Source of the DNA: Bacillota bacterium
Lineage (GTDB): Bacteria > Bacillota > Clostridia > Christensenellales > UMGS416
Assembly: GCA_023421955.1 (NCBI GenBank)
Contig: JAEZSE010000045.1
Location: 1-64,000, forward strand
Direction of reading: 5' to 3'
Length of the DNA stretch: 64,000 nucleotides
Below the pieces are notes generated by a model that searched no databases, had not been told where the DNA came from, and worked only from the letters and a program-made list of their open reading frames with translations. Position 1 is the first letter of the stretch, and the number at the start of each line of letters is the position of its first letter. Of the stretch, positions 53,766-62,146 are shown one piece after another. The position numbers and the translations under genes were made by a program.

Positions 53766-54575
53766 ACCACCCTCCCCACCGGAAAAACCTACCTGACCAA
53801 GCCGGACACTAAACTCATTTCCTCCATACTCGACAGCAAGGGAATTGTGACAAAGACCGGTGACGACATTCTCCTTTATTTAGTTGACGGCGCTCAATTT
53901 GACGCGCTGAAATACAGTGACGAAGCCCTAGAGAAGCTTGTGAAGGGCAACAAAAACTTTGCCATCCTACGGGTTAACCGAGTGGGGGATGCCGGGAAGA
54001 ACTACAAATTCCTGAATGCTGTGGGCGAGTATCGGCCGCAGATTGCCAAGGCGGAAGGAAAGAATTTCGCGGCGGCGGCAGGAAAAGAGGTGGTGGGTGT
54101 TGAATTAAGAAATCAAGTGATTGGCAAGGCGAGTGAAGAGACTTGGGATTTAATCGATGGAATTAGAATTGTTGATGGAAAAGTAGGAGGTAAAATACCT
54201 GTTGATGATTTTAAGAAGATTAGGCAATTGTCTACAAAAAACGCTGATGCTAAATCAATTACTCTAGGCAAATATTTTAATGATTCGAATTCGTACATTG
54301 CTAAGGCTGGACATACTTCTTCATACTTCGACCTAGGATATGAGTGGAACGTAATCAAGGAGAAATATGGTTTGAGTAACCGCGAGATGTTTGAATACTT
54401 CAACAGGCCTTTCCTAGATGATGCCATTGCAAGTGGGAAAACAATTCGATTTTCTCATAACCCGCTTGACTTTAAAGGTACATTTTTGGCTGATGAATGG
54501 GAGCACATCAAAGAGACTCTGAAACTTTCTGATGTGAATTTAGTACCTGAAGGAGGTTTTTGGTATGTTAGATAA
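53766..54575 (+). CDS. Displaced toxin cassette 2 (module B pre-toxin, unknown toxin)
   Basis: Module B reads TLPTGKTYLTKPDTK through FLNAVGEY from 53766, with no ribosome site; GTG 53847 is the only internal start of note. The junction is present but altered at its end (GKEVVGVE). The toxin part, about 155 residues, includes SYIAKAGHTSSYFDLGYEW and DDAIASGKTIRFSHNP, a pattern seen in CDI-type toxins, though I cannot assign an activity. It follows a terminator, so it is probably silent until recombined into the main gene. It overlaps its immunity gene by 11 bases. Confidence 0.65.
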   Translation, partial: TTLPTGKTYLTKPDTKLISSILDSKGIVTKTGDDILLYLVDGAQFDALKYSDEALEKLVKGNKNFAILRVNRVGDAGKNYKFLNAVGEYRPQIAKAEGKNFAAAAGKEVVGVELRNQVIGKASEETWDLIDGIRIVDGKVGGKIPVDDFKKIRQLSTKNADAKSITLGKYFNDSNSYIAKAGHTSSYFDLGYEWNVIKEKYGLSNREMFEYFNRPFLDDAIASGKTIRFSHNPLDFKGTFLADEWEHIKETLKLSDVNLVPEGGFWYVR

Positions 54576-54894
54576 TGAGGCTCGACGTGATCTGATGCTT
54601 ATTAAGCAAATTGCTGATCAAGTGTGGGGGGCAAATTGTAGATTTGGTGATCTCAAGGTGATGGATTCACCTTATCCTGAATTTGAAATACCATTGAGGC
54701 TTTATGAAAAGTGGGATATTGGAATTTACTATGACCGTTCAGCAGTTGACATTGGAATCAAACAAGGCGAAAAGTATGTTTTACTTGACAAGTTCACAAC
54801 ACAGAAAGTGTTTCGCGGAATGAATGCAATGACGGAAGATAACTTGCTTCATAATTTTGAATTACTAAATGAAGTGGTGCTTGCATGCTCTTAA
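54565..54894 (+). CDS. Probable immunity protein for cassette 2
   Basis: The 109-residue acidic protein starts inside the toxin's last codons, after AAGGAGG at 54550. It has no family I can name; WDIGIYYDRSAVDIGIKQGEKY suggests a small beta sheet with helices at both ends. Its own ribosome site is strong, unlike the toxin's. The call rests on position, size and composition. Confidence 0.6.
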   Translation: MLDNEARRDLMLIKQIADQVWGANCRFGDLKVMDSPYPEFEIPLRLYEKWDIGIYYDRSAVDIGIKQGEKYVLLDKFTTQKVFRGMNAMTEDNLLHNFELLNEVVLACS

Positions 54895-54951
54895 TAGTTT
54901 TATCTGTAAACAATATGTTAGATAAGTGAATGGTGACTTGTTGTTAGGATT

Positions 54952-54979
54952 ACCGGGATCTCTTTGATTCCGGTTTTTT
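54952..54979 (+). terminator. Terminator immediately before cassette 3
   Basis: ACCGGGATCTCTTTGATTCCGGT followed by TTTTTTG. Almost identical to the one at 59231-59259, so both cassettes were probably copied with the same flank. Confidence 0.85.
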
Positions 54980-55808
54980 GCATCTGGTCATCAAAGGCAT
55001 CCGCTCCGAATCCCTTGCCGACACCCTCGCCGCTGCCGGCCACACCCTGAACCAAGGCGACGCCATCCTCCTCCAGGTTTCTAGCGGCAAAGCCATTGGC
55101 GTAGCCCCTTACTCCGAAGCCACCCTTATAGAAGCCTCCCAGCTTTCCAGCGGAGCAAAGATCAAAGTCTTCCGGGCAGAGAGCATAAGCTTGGACGGCA
55201 AAGGCCCGATCTACCGCAATGTGACCAAGGAGTATGCGCCACAGATTGCCAAGGCGGAAGGAAAGAATTTCGCAGCGGCGGCAGGAAAAGAGGGGGTGGG
55301 GGGAGAACATATAGTTTCATTCTCAGACATTATTGATGATGTCACTGAAGGAAAAGATCTGTTCCGTGGGGATGATCTTCAATATTCTAGTAAAAGGCCA
55401 AATGGGATATCAAAATCATATGTAAATTCCTCCGGAGACCTCATGCCTGCAAATGTGGAGGGTATGTATCACGGTAGAGAAGTAACTGTTATCGAACACG
55501 TTCTTGGTGGTTTTCGAAAAGGTGCAAAAGCGAATAGCCCCTATACTAGCTTTTCCAGCGATCAAGGTATTTCCAACAAATATGGAGACAGTACTATTAA
55601 GGTGGATGTAGCAAGGCTGGGAAACGATATAAGGAGTGGACAGATAAAAGATGTCGAGATTCTATCTCCACAGCAAGTGCTTGATGCGATCAAATCTGAT
55701 ATCCGTGAGTCTAGCTATTGGAAGAATTTAGCGTTAAAATGGGCACAACGAGATAACGAATACCTTATCAAAGGTGTCATTCCTCAAGAATACATTACTA
55801 TAAAGTAA
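54978..55808 (+). CDS. Displaced toxin cassette 3 (module A, ADP-ribosyltransferase-like toxin)
   Basis: Module A begins with LVIKGIRSESLADTLAAAGH straight after a terminator and has no ribosome site. After the junction (55242-55307) comes a toxin of about 165 residues with LFRGDD (arginine), SPYTSFSSD (an STS-type strand) and DNEYLIKGVIP (glutamate), in the order R, STS, E of the ADP-ribosyltransferase fold. It likely modifies a target with NAD; the catalytic call is by motif only. An unpaired toxin without start suggests storage rather than expression. Confidence 0.65.
   Translation: MHLVIKGIRSESLADTLAAAGHTLNQGDAILLQVSSGKAIGVAPYSEATLIEASQLSSGAKIKVFRAESISLDGKGPIYRNVTKEYAPQIAKAEGKNFAAAAGKEGVGGEHIVSFSDIIDDVTEGKDLFRGDDLQYSSKRPNGISKSYVNSSGDLMPANVEGMYHGREVTVIEHVLGGFRKGAKANSPYTSFSSDQGISNKYGDSTIKVDVARLGNDIRSGQIKDVEILSPQQVLDAIKSDIRESSYWKNLALKWAQRDNEYLIKGVIPQEYITIK
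55242..55307 (+). repeat. Toxin junction sequence, copy 3
   Basis: Matches 52583-52648 with a few substitutions. It marks the swap point into the ART-like toxin. Confidence 0.85.
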
Positions 55809-55818
55809 AGAGGTGAAT

Positions 55819-56097
55819 ATGATGGATATTTTATACAAAAATGAACCTATTGGAAAAATGTCGAACACATACAATGAAGAATATTGGGTTCATGGCGATT
55901 TTACCCCATATAGTGCGTACTATAAGTACAAGAGTTTCTTCGATGCTTTGGTATGTGAGGAGGGGATGGATGAAACTCAGTTTGATCAAGCTCTTTTTGA
56001 TGAGAATAATTGGTTTGTTAACGTAGATGATGAAACTATTGGTATTTGGATGCCAGCCATTTATGAGGATGGGGATATATCGATACGATATAGATGA
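55819..56097 (+). CDS. Probable immunity protein for cassette 3
   Basis: The 92-residue protein starts at ATG 55819 with AAGAGG six bases upstream. It is acidic and aromatic-rich (YNEEYWVHGDFTPYSAYYKYKSFFDAL) and ends GIWMPAIYEDGDISIRYR. No family recognised. It begins 10 bases after the ART-like toxin stop. Confidence 0.6.
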   Translation: MMDILYKNEPIGKMSNTYNEEYWVHGDFTPYSAYYKYKSFFDALVCEEGMDETQFDQALFDENNWFVNVDDETIGIWMPAIYEDGDISIRYR

Positions 56098-56116
56098 ACA
56101 ATAGAGGGCTCCACCA

Positions 56117-56136
56117 CCGGGACCAAATGATCCCGG
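56117..56136 (+). terminator. Hairpin after immunity gene 3
   Basis: CCGGGACCAAATGATCCCGG; followed by GGTATTCTT, only a weak T run. Confidence 0.5.
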
Positions 56137-56221
56137 GGTATTCTTAAAAGTTTCTGGCTTATCGAAATCACCCCACATAAAAACCCATTCATATATTGGT
56201 GCGTTTATAATTCTCTCATAG

Positions 56222-56246
56222 ACAGCCCGAACAAGCGGGCTGTTTG
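56222..56246 (+). terminator. Terminator immediately before cassette 4
   Basis: ACAGCCCG AACAAG CGGGCTGT followed by TTGCATTTG. It repeats the rule that a terminator precedes each displaced cassette. Confidence 0.7.
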
Positions 56247-56256
56247 CATTTGTCCC

Positions 56257-57030
56257 ATGGCAGAACAAGAAATGTATAAATCTTCAGTAGTTGAGAAAAC
56301 ACGCAGTCGGATCACTGGACGAACCTCATTAAAACTCATGGCCGACATTCAAGATGCCGGGTATCAGGTTAAGAAAGGCGACTATATTCTTGTCACAACA
56401 AACAACGGACGGGTTGTTGATATCAAGCCATATGACGCGACGCTTGCTTCTGAAATACTTGCGAGCAAAGGCAGAAGAGGGGCAAGAGTGTTCAAACTTG
56501 ATGGGGTTGGGTATCAGGGCGGCAACCCAATGTTGGCGGATGTGACGAAGGATATCATAGCGGCTGAATTATCGATGAATGCAAATCAAGATATTTTGCC
56601 TCAGACGGCAGGAAAAGAAGGAGTTGGGGGAGAATATAAAGATCGAACTGGCTCTCCTGATATTAGTCAAGTAGGAATTAGCCGTGTATTCGATGCTAGT
56701 GGCAAATATGTTGGTGAAACAGCAAATGAGATTGAAAAGAAATTTCCCGGCAGGGTTGTAGGTGTTGAAATAAATGTTTTTCGATCAGATGGCTCATTAC
56801 TCACTGACCTTGATATTGAATTGAGTAATGTAGTGATTCAGGTTAAGTCTGGATCTGGTAAAAAACTCACTAGACAATTAGTAAATACACAGACTGGCAC
56901 GACAAAATTTGTAATTGGGTATACGCCCGATCTTAAACCATCGTCTGCAGTGGTAAGGGGAGCAAAGGCAATGGGTTTTGAAGTTTTTACAACATGGGAA
57001 GACTTGCTGGAGTATTTGTACAACCATTAA
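56257..57030 (+). CDS. Displaced toxin cassette 4 (module C, PD-(D/E)XK-like nuclease toxin)
   Basis: Module C (VVEKTRSRITGRTSLKLMADIQ to LADVTKDI) is only distantly similar to A and B but keeps their layout. Its junction is shortened to TAGKEGVGGE (56608-56634). The toxin of about 130 residues has DIELSNVVIQVKSGSGKKLTRQL, a D...ExK-like (here QVK) core, then TKFVIGYTPDL and a helix WEDLLEYL, like toxin nucleases of the restriction-enzyme fold. ATG 56257 has no ribosome site. Activity depends on whether Q replaces the usual E. Confidence 0.65.
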   Translation: MAEQEMYKSSVVEKTRSRITGRTSLKLMADIQDAGYQVKKGDYILVTTNNGRVVDIKPYDATLASEILASKGRRGARVFKLDGVGYQGGNPMLADVTKDIIAAELSMNANQDILPQTAGKEGVGGEYKDRTGSPDISQVGISRVFDASGKYVGETANEIEKKFPGRVVGVEINVFRSDGSLLTDLDIELSNVVIQVKSGSGKKLTRQLVNTQTGTTKFVIGYTPDLKPSSAVVRGAKAMGFEVFTTWEDLLEYLYNH

Positions 57031-57046
57031 TATTGGAGGGAATAAT

Positions 57047-57403
57047 ATGCAGTGGATCATTTTAATCGGAGACGAAAACCTTACACTAGAATCGGTGAAG
57101 AATATTGACCATTATGGCTGTTTGCGCGCTTATGATGTTCCTGATATAGGAGAGAGATATTGTGTTGATTTTGGTAATGATCATATCTTTTACGATTACG
57201 AGAAAGGAGAAGATGCTATGAGAGATTTTGAGGAAGAGGATTTGAAGAAAATACCGTTTGCCAACCCACACACAATAACGATGATATATCAGTCTGAAGA
57301 ACGAATGAAAATGATTCTTCAACAAGATAATTACTTAAGAGGAATATATGTTGATGATGATCATGGCCAGATATTACCGATTGAAGAATTCATAAATCAA
57401 TAG
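57047..57403 (+). CDS. Probable immunity protein for cassette 4
   Basis: The 118-residue acidic protein starts at ATG 57047 (TTGGAGGG). YCVDFGNDHIFYDYEKGEDAMRDFEEEDLKKIPFANPHTITMIYQSEERM suggests an alpha/beta fold like several immunity families of the Imm type, but I cannot name it. It begins 16 bases after the toxin stop. Confidence 0.6.
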   Translation: MQWIILIGDENLTLESVKNIDHYGCLRAYDVPDIGERYCVDFGNDHIFYDYEKGEDAMRDFEEEDLKKIPFANPHTITMIYQSEERMKMILQQDNYLRGIYVDDDHGQILPIEEFINQ

Positions 57404-57452
57404 TGAACCCTTACTTATTCTCTTAAGTGAAAAGTATTACACTTTATTAAGA

Positions 57453-57475
57453 GGAGGCAGATGCCTCCTTTTCTT
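57453..57475 (+). terminator. Terminator after immunity gene 4
   Basis: GGAGGC AGAT GCCTCC followed by TTTTCTT. Confidence 0.8.
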
Positions 57476-57522
57476 ATAGCATAAGATACTTCGAATGTTC
57501 AAGTAGCTATATTGTTATTAGC

Positions 57523-58299
57523 CTCACCCTCCCCACCGGCAAAACCTACCTGACCAAGTCGGACACCAAACACATTTCCTCCATACTCGACAGCAAGGGC
57601 ATTGTGACAAAAACCGGCGATGACATTCTGCTCTATTCCATTGACGGTGTTCAATTTGATACGATAAAATACAGCGACGAAGCGCTTGCGGATCTTGTGA
57701 AGGGCAACAAAGACTTTGCCATACTGCGGGTTAACCGCGTGGGGCATGCCGGGAAGAACTACAAATTCCTGAATGCTGTGGGTGATTACCAGCCGCAGAT
57801 TGCCAAGGTGGAAGGAAGGAATTTCGCGGCGGCGGCAGGAAAAGAGGGGGTGGGGGGAGAATACTTAACCTCTCAATCTCAGCTGGGAGCAACGGATGGC
57901 TCAGGGATTTCATTTACTAGAGATCAAACTGAGCTTGATGATTTAGCAAAAGACCCTTCGCATGGTGGCAAGATTGATACTAAATCAATTGCTGAACGGG
58001 AAGTTGGTATCGGTCTTGAGTCGCAGGGTAAAGTTGGTAAGCTCATTAGAGATCCCAGTGGCAGCGCTGATTATGTTGATAGCGCGACAGGCCAAAAATG
58101 GGATGTGAAGGCCTTTAATTCTAAGTTTGCACCAAAGGGATACAACTTGAGCGAAGCGATGAATAAAATTCAGAAGAGCATTGGAGAAGGCGAAAATGTT
58201 ATGCTTGATACAAGAAATCTCCATGCAGATCATTTAGCAGAACTTATCGGCGAGATTGCGAAGCAAGGATTGATGGACAAAGTGTTATTATGGCCATAA
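57523..58299 (+). CDS. Displaced toxin cassette 5 (module B, nuclease-like toxin)
   Basis: Module B starts at LTLPTGKTYLTKSDTK without ribosome site and ends in the junction 57796-57861. The toxin, about 145 residues, ends with ADYVDSATGQKWDVKAFNS...AMNKIQKSIGEGENVMLDTRNL...GLMDKVLLWP. DxxTGxxWDVKAF fits the D-x-K of PD-(D/E)XK toxins, and the GENVxLDTRN...DxVLxxP end is familiar from polymorphic toxin nucleases. It is followed by a pentapeptide-repeat gene. Confidence 0.7.
   Translation, partial: LTLPTGKTYLTKSDTKHISSILDSKGIVTKTGDDILLYSIDGVQFDTIKYSDEALADLVKGNKDFAILRVNRVGHAGKNYKFLNAVGDYQPQIAKVEGRNFAAAAGKEGVGGEYLTSQSQLGATDGSGISFTRDQTELDDLAKDPSHGGKIDTKSIAEREVGIGLESQGKVGKLIRDPSGSADYVDSATGQKWDVKAFNSKFAPKGYNLSEAMNKIQKSIGEGENVMLDTRNLHADHLAELIGEIAKQGLMDKVLLWP
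57796..57861 (+). repeat. Toxin junction sequence, copy 5
   Basis: QIAKVEGRNFAAAAGKEGVGGE; DNA matches copy 1 apart from a few bases. Confidence 0.85.
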
Positions 58300-58314
58300 A
58301 AGGAGGATGAGTAT

Positions 58315-58881
58315 ATGAATAGTCTTCTGAGCAACTTAGTGGATCAGCATGACTTATGGCAAAGAACTCTGGGTAAAGAGGGAATGCAATTGATTTTGAA
58401 AGAGCACGACCTTTCCGGTTCGGATTTGTCAAATCGGGATTTAGCGAACAGCGCATTTCTTGATGTTAGGCTTGATAACGCAGAGTTGCACAATGTTGAT
58501 TTGGCTTATTCCAATTTGGGTTATTCAAGTTTTATTAATGCTAAATTGAGAGATGTCAATTTAGTGAAGGCTGAGGCTGATCACGTGGATTTCAGGGACG
58601 CAACTATTGAAAACATGGATGCTTTCAGGGCCACTTTTTTTGGAGCAAGTTTTCGAAACGCGATATTAACAGGAGTGAATTTCTCCAGAAGCTCATTAGC
58701 TGGTGTTGACTTAACGGGCGCAACGATTCGAGGATGTCGATTCCATAAAGCTGATCTTACTAACATAAAGGGTTTGGAAAGCTTGATTCTTGATTGGATA
58801 GATGTTGGTGAGGATAGTTGTCCTGAAAAACTGTTTGGAAAGCATGGAATAGAGTGGCTTCAAGCAGAGAGTAGGAAATAG
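58315..58881 (+). CDS. Pentapeptide-repeat immunity protein for cassette 5
   Basis: The 188-residue protein has a helical N-terminus and then about twenty A(D/N)LxX-type pentapeptides (DLSGSDLSNRDLANSAFLD, NLGYSSFINAKLRDVNLVKA, GVNFSRSSLAGVDLTGATI), which fold as a right-handed beta helix. Pentapeptide proteins can mimic DNA, which suits protection from a nuclease. It begins 15 bases after the toxin stop with AAAGGAGGATGAGT upstream. Confidence 0.8.
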   Translation: MNSLLSNLVDQHDLWQRTLGKEGMQLILKEHDLSGSDLSNRDLANSAFLDVRLDNAELHNVDLAYSNLGYSSFINAKLRDVNLVKAEADHVDFRDATIENMDAFRATFFGASFRNAILTGVNFSRSSLAGVDLTGATIRGCRFHKADLTNIKGLESLILDWIDVGEDSCPEKLFGKHGIEWLQAESRK

Positions 58882-58948
58882 TAGCAGAGTGAAGAATCTG
58901 TTATGTAGCTTTATGTTGAGCACATAATTAATCTATTAGTAACACATT

Positions 58949-58975
58949 GCCTCCTATTGGGAGGCTTTTTTTATT
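58949..58975 (+). terminator. Terminator after immunity gene 5
   Basis: GCCTCC TATTG GGAGGC followed by TTTTTTTATTTC. Confidence 0.85.
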
Positions 58976-58981
58976 TCTTAT

Positions 58982-59187
58982 CCCCACCGGCAAAACCTAC
59001 CTGACCAAGCCGGACACGAGACCGAATGTCAGGTATATATACCCTTGGGCACCTCTCGGTTGCTGCGTTAAGCAAATTTAATCATACTTATGCAATAACT
59101 CGTTATCATGAGGCAATGCAATCTTTAGATAGCGTTAACAAATCCTTAGTTGAGGATTTGCTTAACACGGATGTATTCGATAAGTAG
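58982..59187 (+). pseudogene. Relic of a deleted cassette (module B start fused to a foreign tail)
   Basis: The first 36 bases (PTGKTYLTKPDT) are module B. They join to unrelated AT-rich sequence whose frame 59059-59187 encodes VAALSKFNHTYAITRYHEAM and ends LLNTDVFDK then TAG. The pre-toxin remainder, junction and toxin body are missing. It is the scar of a cassette deletion or a partial insertion. Confidence 0.65.
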
Positions 59188-59230
59188 ACATCGGTCACAG
59201 ATACGAAGGTTTACTATTTCTAGATAACAG

Positions 59231-59259
59231 AACCGGGATCTTTTTGATTCCGGTTTTTT
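59231..59259 (+). terminator. Terminator immediately before cassette 6
   Basis: AACCGGGATCTTTTTGATTCCGGTT followed by TTTT; twin of the terminator at 54952-54979. Confidence 0.85.
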
Positions 59260-60048
59260 ATGCGCCTAGTAATCAAAGGCATCCGCTCAGAATCCCTCAC
59301 CGACACCCTCGCCGCTGCCGGCCACACCCTGAATCAGGGCGACGCCATCATCCTCCAGGTTTCCGGCGGCAAAGCCATTGGCGCAGCCCCCTACTCCGAT
59401 GCCACTCTTGTTGAAGCTACGCAGCTTACCGACGGAGCAAAGCTCAAGGTCTTCCGTGCGGAGAGCGTGCGCCTGGACGGCAAAGGCCCGATTTACCGCA
59501 ATGTGACCAAGGAGTATGCGCCGCAGATTGCCAAGGCGGAAGGAAAGAATTTCGCGGCGGCGGCAGGAAAAGAGGGGGTGGGGGGAGAATATGAAGCTAT
59601 TGATACTAGCTTGAGTTCTCGAAACGCTAGCGGTCAAAGAATGTATGGACCTACTAAAAGGCCATCGTGGAGGCAGTCTGAAATCGATGCAGCAACTGAT
59701 TATCCTGAATATTCGCCACAGAAATCGTTTATTAGGATGAGTGATGGTATCGTAAAGGAAGTCCCATATGGAACAAAGGGAAGCATAAGGCCAGACTATC
59801 ACTTAGGCTTACATAGTATTGATATAAAGAACTATGATATTGTGTCAGCTAAAGGCCGATCTAGATTGGTTAATGATATTGTTTAACAATATAATCAACG
59901 ACTAAATGTCTTGCCAATCGGATCAAAACAGACAGTAGTTATTGATGCTAGAGGTCAGAGTATTACTGATTATGTTCTAGAATGGATTTATTCTCGAATT
60001 ATTGATAAGACCAACAAGGGTATTGAGGTAGTATTTAAAGAAAGGTAG
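59260..60048 (+). pseudogene. Displaced toxin cassette 6 (module A), nuclease-like toxin with a nonsense codon
   Basis: Module A begins at ATG 59260 right after the T run of a terminator, with no ribosome site. After the junction 59524-59589 the toxin reads RPDYHLGLHSIDIKNYDIVSA, a D...DxK restriction-type core, then SRLVNDIV and TAA at 59884. The same frame continues for another 53 codons (QYNQRLNVLPIGSKQTVVID) to TAG 60048. The sequence continues the nuclease fold, so TAA (perhaps from AAA) truncates a once-complete toxin. The immunity gene behind it is intact. Confidence 0.7.
59524..59589 (+). repeat. Toxin junction sequence, copy 6
   Basis: Nearly identical to copy 1 (52583-52648); encodes QIAKAEGKNFAAAAGKEGVGGE. 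Confidence 0.9.
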
Positions 60049-60064
60049 GAGGCTAATTATAACG

Positions 60065-60475
60065 GTGGGATTTTTAACCAATCATAGATTCTTTACGGTT
60101 GGCTCAATGGATTTTCTTCATTGCTTTTTTTCTAATATATGTTTCCATCTTGAAAAAGGATGCTGGGGAAGTAAATATCCATCGTTGATGAATGAACTAT
60201 ACAATGGGACATTACCTTCCGACAAAATTGACCTAGCAATTTCTGAACTTAATGAGATAAAGAGAAGATTATCATTTATTAGACCATCAGACGTTATATG
60301 GGACATTGAAAACCTAGATAGGAGGCCACCTTGGGGAAATGAAATAAGTGAGGATATTACTAATTTGGCGAATTATTTCATTACTAGCGAGGGAGAAGAT
60401 TTGTTTGATGTATTGAATGGTGCTTTATTAATGGCAAAATCGAAAGGAGATTGTCTTCAGGTAATTAATTTATGA
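60065..60475 (+). CDS. Imm70-like immunity protein for cassette 6
   Basis: The 136-residue protein begins at GTG 60065, 12 bases after TAGGAGG. GSKYPSLMNELYNGTLP, ELNEIKRRLSFIRPSDVIWDIENLDRRPPWGNEIS and ITNLANYFITSEGEDLFDVLNGALLMA match the Imm70 family as I know it. Imm70 genes usually sit behind nuclease toxins. Retention after toxin inactivation could protect against related strains. Confidence 0.7.
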   Translation: MGFLTNHRFFTVGSMDFLHCFFSNICFHLEKGCWGSKYPSLMNELYNGTLPSDKIDLAISELNEIKRRLSFIRPSDVIWDIENLDRRPPWGNEISEDITNLANYFITSEGEDLFDVLNGALLMAKSKGDCLQVINL

Positions 60476-60484
60476 GGAATTTCC

Positions 60485-60604
60485 ATGGTTAATAATACAG
60501 CAGCAATGCCAGTTGGGACGGAGGTCACTTTAATGACTGAAGGAAAGAGGAAATTCTTTATTGATACAAACAATGGAGAAGAGATTACACTATATAAGGA
60601 CTAA
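60485..60604 (+). CDS. Very short ORF after Imm70-like gene
   Basis: A 39-residue ORF starts at ATG 60485, with TGAGGAA upstream. It encodes MVNNTAAMPVGTEVTLMTEG and ends ITLYKD. No family is recognised. It could be a small accessory protein, or the remnant of an immunity gene. Confidence 0.4.
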   Translation: MVNNTAAMPVGTEVTLMTEGKRKFFIDTNNGEEITLYKD

Positions 60605-60651
60605 TTCATAAGCGAGAAAAAACATACGTAAAAGCGAGATAAGACTGTGGT

Positions 60652-60673
60652 AAGCCCCCCTGCTGGGGGCTTA
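60652..60673 (+). terminator. Terminator before cassette 7
   Basis: AAGCCCCCCTGCTGGGGGCTT followed by ATT. Confidence 0.65.
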
Positions 60674-60742
60674 TTCGTACCCTAAGTTGCTTCGTATACG
60701 AGTGATAATGCATAGGGAAGCAGTGCAACCATTGACCTCTCA

Positions 60743-61741
60743 ACCCTCCCCACCGGCAAAACCTACCTGACTAAGCCGGACACTAAATTCGTTTCCTCCA
60801 TACTCGACAGCAAGGGCATTGTGACAAAAACCGGCGACGACATTCTCCTCTATTCCATTGACGGGGTTCATTTTGATGCGATAAAATTCAGTGACGAAGC
60901 CCTTGCGGATCTTGTGAAGAGCAACCAAGACTTTGCCATCCTGCGGGTTAACCGTGTGGGGCATGCCGGGGAGAACTACAAATTCCTGAATGCCGTGGGT
61001 GAGTACCAGCCGCAGATTGCCAAGGTGGAAGGAAAGAATCTCGCGGCGGCGGCAGGAAAAGAGGGGGTGGGGGGAGATTTAAAGAAACTCGTATTAGGCA
61101 GGAGTGGAAAAGGTTCACAAGATAGCATAGATTTATTGAAACAATCAACCTGCACCAATGATGATCTCCACAAATACCTGAGTAAGATAGACAGTAAAGC
61201 GGCAGAGGTATTTGCAAGAACAGGTGAATGGCCTTCTGGTATTCAGATACCAAAGAGTCCGGATGTACTACATGCAGATGGATCAATAAAATGGGAGATG
61301 GCCCCGAAGGGGGGATATAGACTTGATATAAATGGGGACGCAATTAAAACAATGCGGACTCCTCAAATTGGAGAGATTGTTGATCGAAATGGCCCACCAA
61401 CCGGACGGTATACGTCTCCATTGATCAAGAATAAACCATATACATATGAGATGAGATCCTTGCCGTATGTTGAAGATTCTTCGATGTATCATAAGTATCA
61501 GGTAATTGGAGATTTTTCGAAGATAAAGGAGCACGTCCAGAACTGTAATGATACATTTGTGAAAACACAGATTGAAGCCTATGTTACTAAGTGGTTTGAA
61601 GGTGATTATAGCAAACTGGTAACTTATCGTGGTGAAATTGTTGAAGTTAAGGGATGGGGCGTTGGAGGTGGTCTTCAAGACGAAATGCCAATAAGGATCG
61701 AGTGGCTTGTAAAGATCGGATTGCTTAGAGAGATATATTAA
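60743..61741 (+). CDS. Displaced toxin cassette 7 (module B, TNT-like NAD glycohydrolase toxin)
   Basis: Module B opens at TLPTGKTYLTKPDTK with no ribosome site; the junction is 61013-61078 (GKEGVGGDL). The toxin, about 220 residues, matches the TNT (DUF4237) pattern: GEIVDRNGPPTGRYTSPL, then PYTYEMRSLPYVED, YHKYQVIGDF, and VEVKGWGVGGGLQDEMP...LVKIGLLREIY. TNT domains hydrolyse NAD+ and NADP+. The GxGGGxQ loop and the RYxxP segment are present, so the enzyme could be active if expressed. Partner: the small gene at 61756. Confidence 0.75.
   Translation, partial: TLPTGKTYLTKPDTKFVSSILDSKGIVTKTGDDILLYSIDGVHFDAIKFSDEALADLVKSNQDFAILRVNRVGHAGENYKFLNAVGEYQPQIAKVEGKNLAAAAGKEGVGGDLKKLVLGRSGKGSQDSIDLLKQSTCTNDDLHKYLSKIDSKAAEVFARTGEWPSGIQIPKSPDVLHADGSIKWEMAPKGGYRLDINGDAIKTMRTPQIGEIVDRNGPPTGRYTSPLIKNKPYTYEMRSLPYVEDSSMYHKYQVIGDFSKIKEHVQNCNDTFVKTQIEAYVTKWFEGDYSKLVTYRGEIVEVKGWGVGGGLQDEMPIRIEWLVKIGLLREIY
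61013..61078 (+). repeat. Toxin junction sequence, copy 7
   Basis: QIAKVEGKNLAAAAGKEGVGG, then D instead of E. It marks the change from GC-rich pre-toxin to AT-rich toxin. Confidence 0.85.
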
Positions 61742-61755
61742 TAGGAGGGATGACA

Positions 61756-62007
61756 ATGACGAAGGAACAGGCTCTTGAGATTATTGATAATGAAGATCTA
61801 CAACACTTTAATATTGGTGAAGATAGATATTTTTATGAGAACGAGGTATGTATATACAAACAGAATGGATACTGGAGAGTATTTACTACTGATGAACGGG
61901 CAAGTATTGTCACGGGATCAGAGCGTCTATTTGAAGAGGAGAGTGATGCGTGGGAAAGTTTCATAAAAAGATTGAGAGCGGACAAGGTGTTGAACTCTTA
62001 TCATTAA
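61756..62007 (+). CDS. Probable immunity protein for the TNT-like toxin
   Basis: From ATG 61756 (AGGAGGG six bases upstream) the protein is 83 residues. It is acidic: YFYENEVCIYKQNGYWRVFTTDERAS, with SERLFEEESDAWESFIKRL at the end. This alpha/beta layout resembles small immunity factors that plug TNT active sites, but the name is not certain. It begins 14 bases after the toxin stop. Confidence 0.6.
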   Translation: MTKEQALEIIDNEDLQHFNIGEDRYFYENEVCIYKQNGYWRVFTTDERASIVTGSERLFEEESDAWESFIKRLRADKVLNSYH

Positions 62008-62062
62008 GCTTTTTATACTTATGACGAATAGATAAAGTAGAAGCTTGCATATATCATGTCAA

Positions 62063-62095
62063 GAGCAACGAGATTTTGATAATTTCGTTGCTTTA
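62063..62095 (+). terminator. Terminator before cassette 8
   Basis: AGCAACGA...TCGTTGCT followed by TTATTT. Confidence 0.65.
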
Positions 62096-62146
62096 TTTAA
62101 AGATATAATAGAAGTCAGCTATGGGATTATCTTCCCTGCTAGCTTC

